From: Streptococcaceae bacterium AF77-01CM03A | GTDB taxonomy: Bacteria; Bacillota; Bacilli; Lactobacillales; Streptococcaceae | Assembly: GCA_027665725.1 (NCBI GenBank) | Contig: JAQDDS010000001.1 | Span: 558,001-622,000 of the forward strand | Length of the DNA: 64,000 bases | Reading direction: 5' to 3' | In this document: in pieces, positions 63,962 through 64,000 of the stretch | Layout of the letters: the number at the start of each line of letters is the position of its first letter | Position numbering within the stretch: the stretch's first letter is position 1 | Program-made: the position numbers and the translations under genes | Notes under the pieces: model-generated | What the model was told of the DNA's origin: nothing | The model's input: the letters and a program-made list of their open reading frames with translations, nothing else | Databases searched by the model: none

Positions 63962-64000
63962 TCTTCCCTCCTACTAATCCAAAGCCTTGACTTCCAGCAT

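Noticed and set aside
63962..64000. Possible end of another minus-strand gene at the right edge
   Set aside because: Only 39 bases are visible and all three frames can be read to a stop, so no gene or frame can be supported.
1..64000. Search by eye for CRISPR arrays, insertion sequences, phage genes, BOX elements and attachment sites
   Set aside because: I saw no regularly spaced repeats, transposase, integrase or terminal repeats typical of these, apart from the glyQ-glyS repeat cluster reported separately.

Overview
The window is chromosomal DNA of a low-GC streptococcus, most likely an oral species of the mitis group close to S. mitis, S. oralis or S. pneumoniae. This rests on recognisable protein sequences (VicRKX, CpoA, PavA, CoiA, PepX, the NiaX/NiaR pair), a type II preQ1 riboswitch of the kind confined to Streptococcaceae, and gene order that matches the pneumococcus as I remember it. 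No insertion sequence, prophage or CRISPR array is visible.

Layout. 1-7.6 kb: a partial DUF2130 gene, a formate/nitrite channel, queT behind its riboswitch, a GtrA-family gene, mscL, tRNA-Arg(CCG), an ABC-F ATPase and a lipoprotein. 7.8-17.4 kb: pgm, a thioredoxin-like bta gene, a voltage-sensor K+ channel, vicRKX, mutY and pepX. 17.5-28.4 kb: obg with a 53-residue follower, DUF4044 and PspC small proteins, two lipid glycosyltransferases, a SufT-like gene, rpoD and dnaG, then a T-box-controlled trpXYZ-type ABC importer. 28.5-37.3 kb: ftsW-ppc and coiA-pepF-methyltransferase-prsA. 37.4-38.6 kb: an accessory CARF/Card1-like nuclease gene with an unusual leader. 38.7-46.2 kb: rpmG-secG-rnr-smpB-tehB and ybeY-dgkA-era-mutM-coaE. 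46.3-53.5 kb: pavA, a YitT gene, nox, and divergently the apbE/flavin-reductase cluster. 53.5-57.3 kb: a DUF896 gene and glyQS with a glycine T-box. 57.4-59.4 kb: AT-rich immunity-type genes (SUKH, unknown, DUF2185). 59.5-64 kb: rplJL with its L10 leader, niaX-niaR, a Nudix gene, two membrane proteins and a flavodoxin-fold reductase.

The observation I find most exciting is at 50.6-53.5 kb. A cytosolic-looking ApbE (FMN transferase without a signal peptide) is followed by two FMN-reductase genes. The second encodes reductase, then a PAS-like domain, then a Gly/His-rich tail carrying two copies, 20 residues apart, of DATSGAS. This fits the ApbE flavinylation motif (D-x-x-s/t-g-A-T/S) but lies outside any FMN_bind domain. 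It predicts a cytosolic redox enzyme with two FMNs covalently tethered on a flexible arm. Other notable items are the CARF nuclease without a CRISPR locus in the window, four genes whose -10 boxes lie 6-7 bases from the start codon (leaderless candidates), a MutY lacking its Fe-S cysteines, and a nest of inverted repeats between glyQ and glyS.
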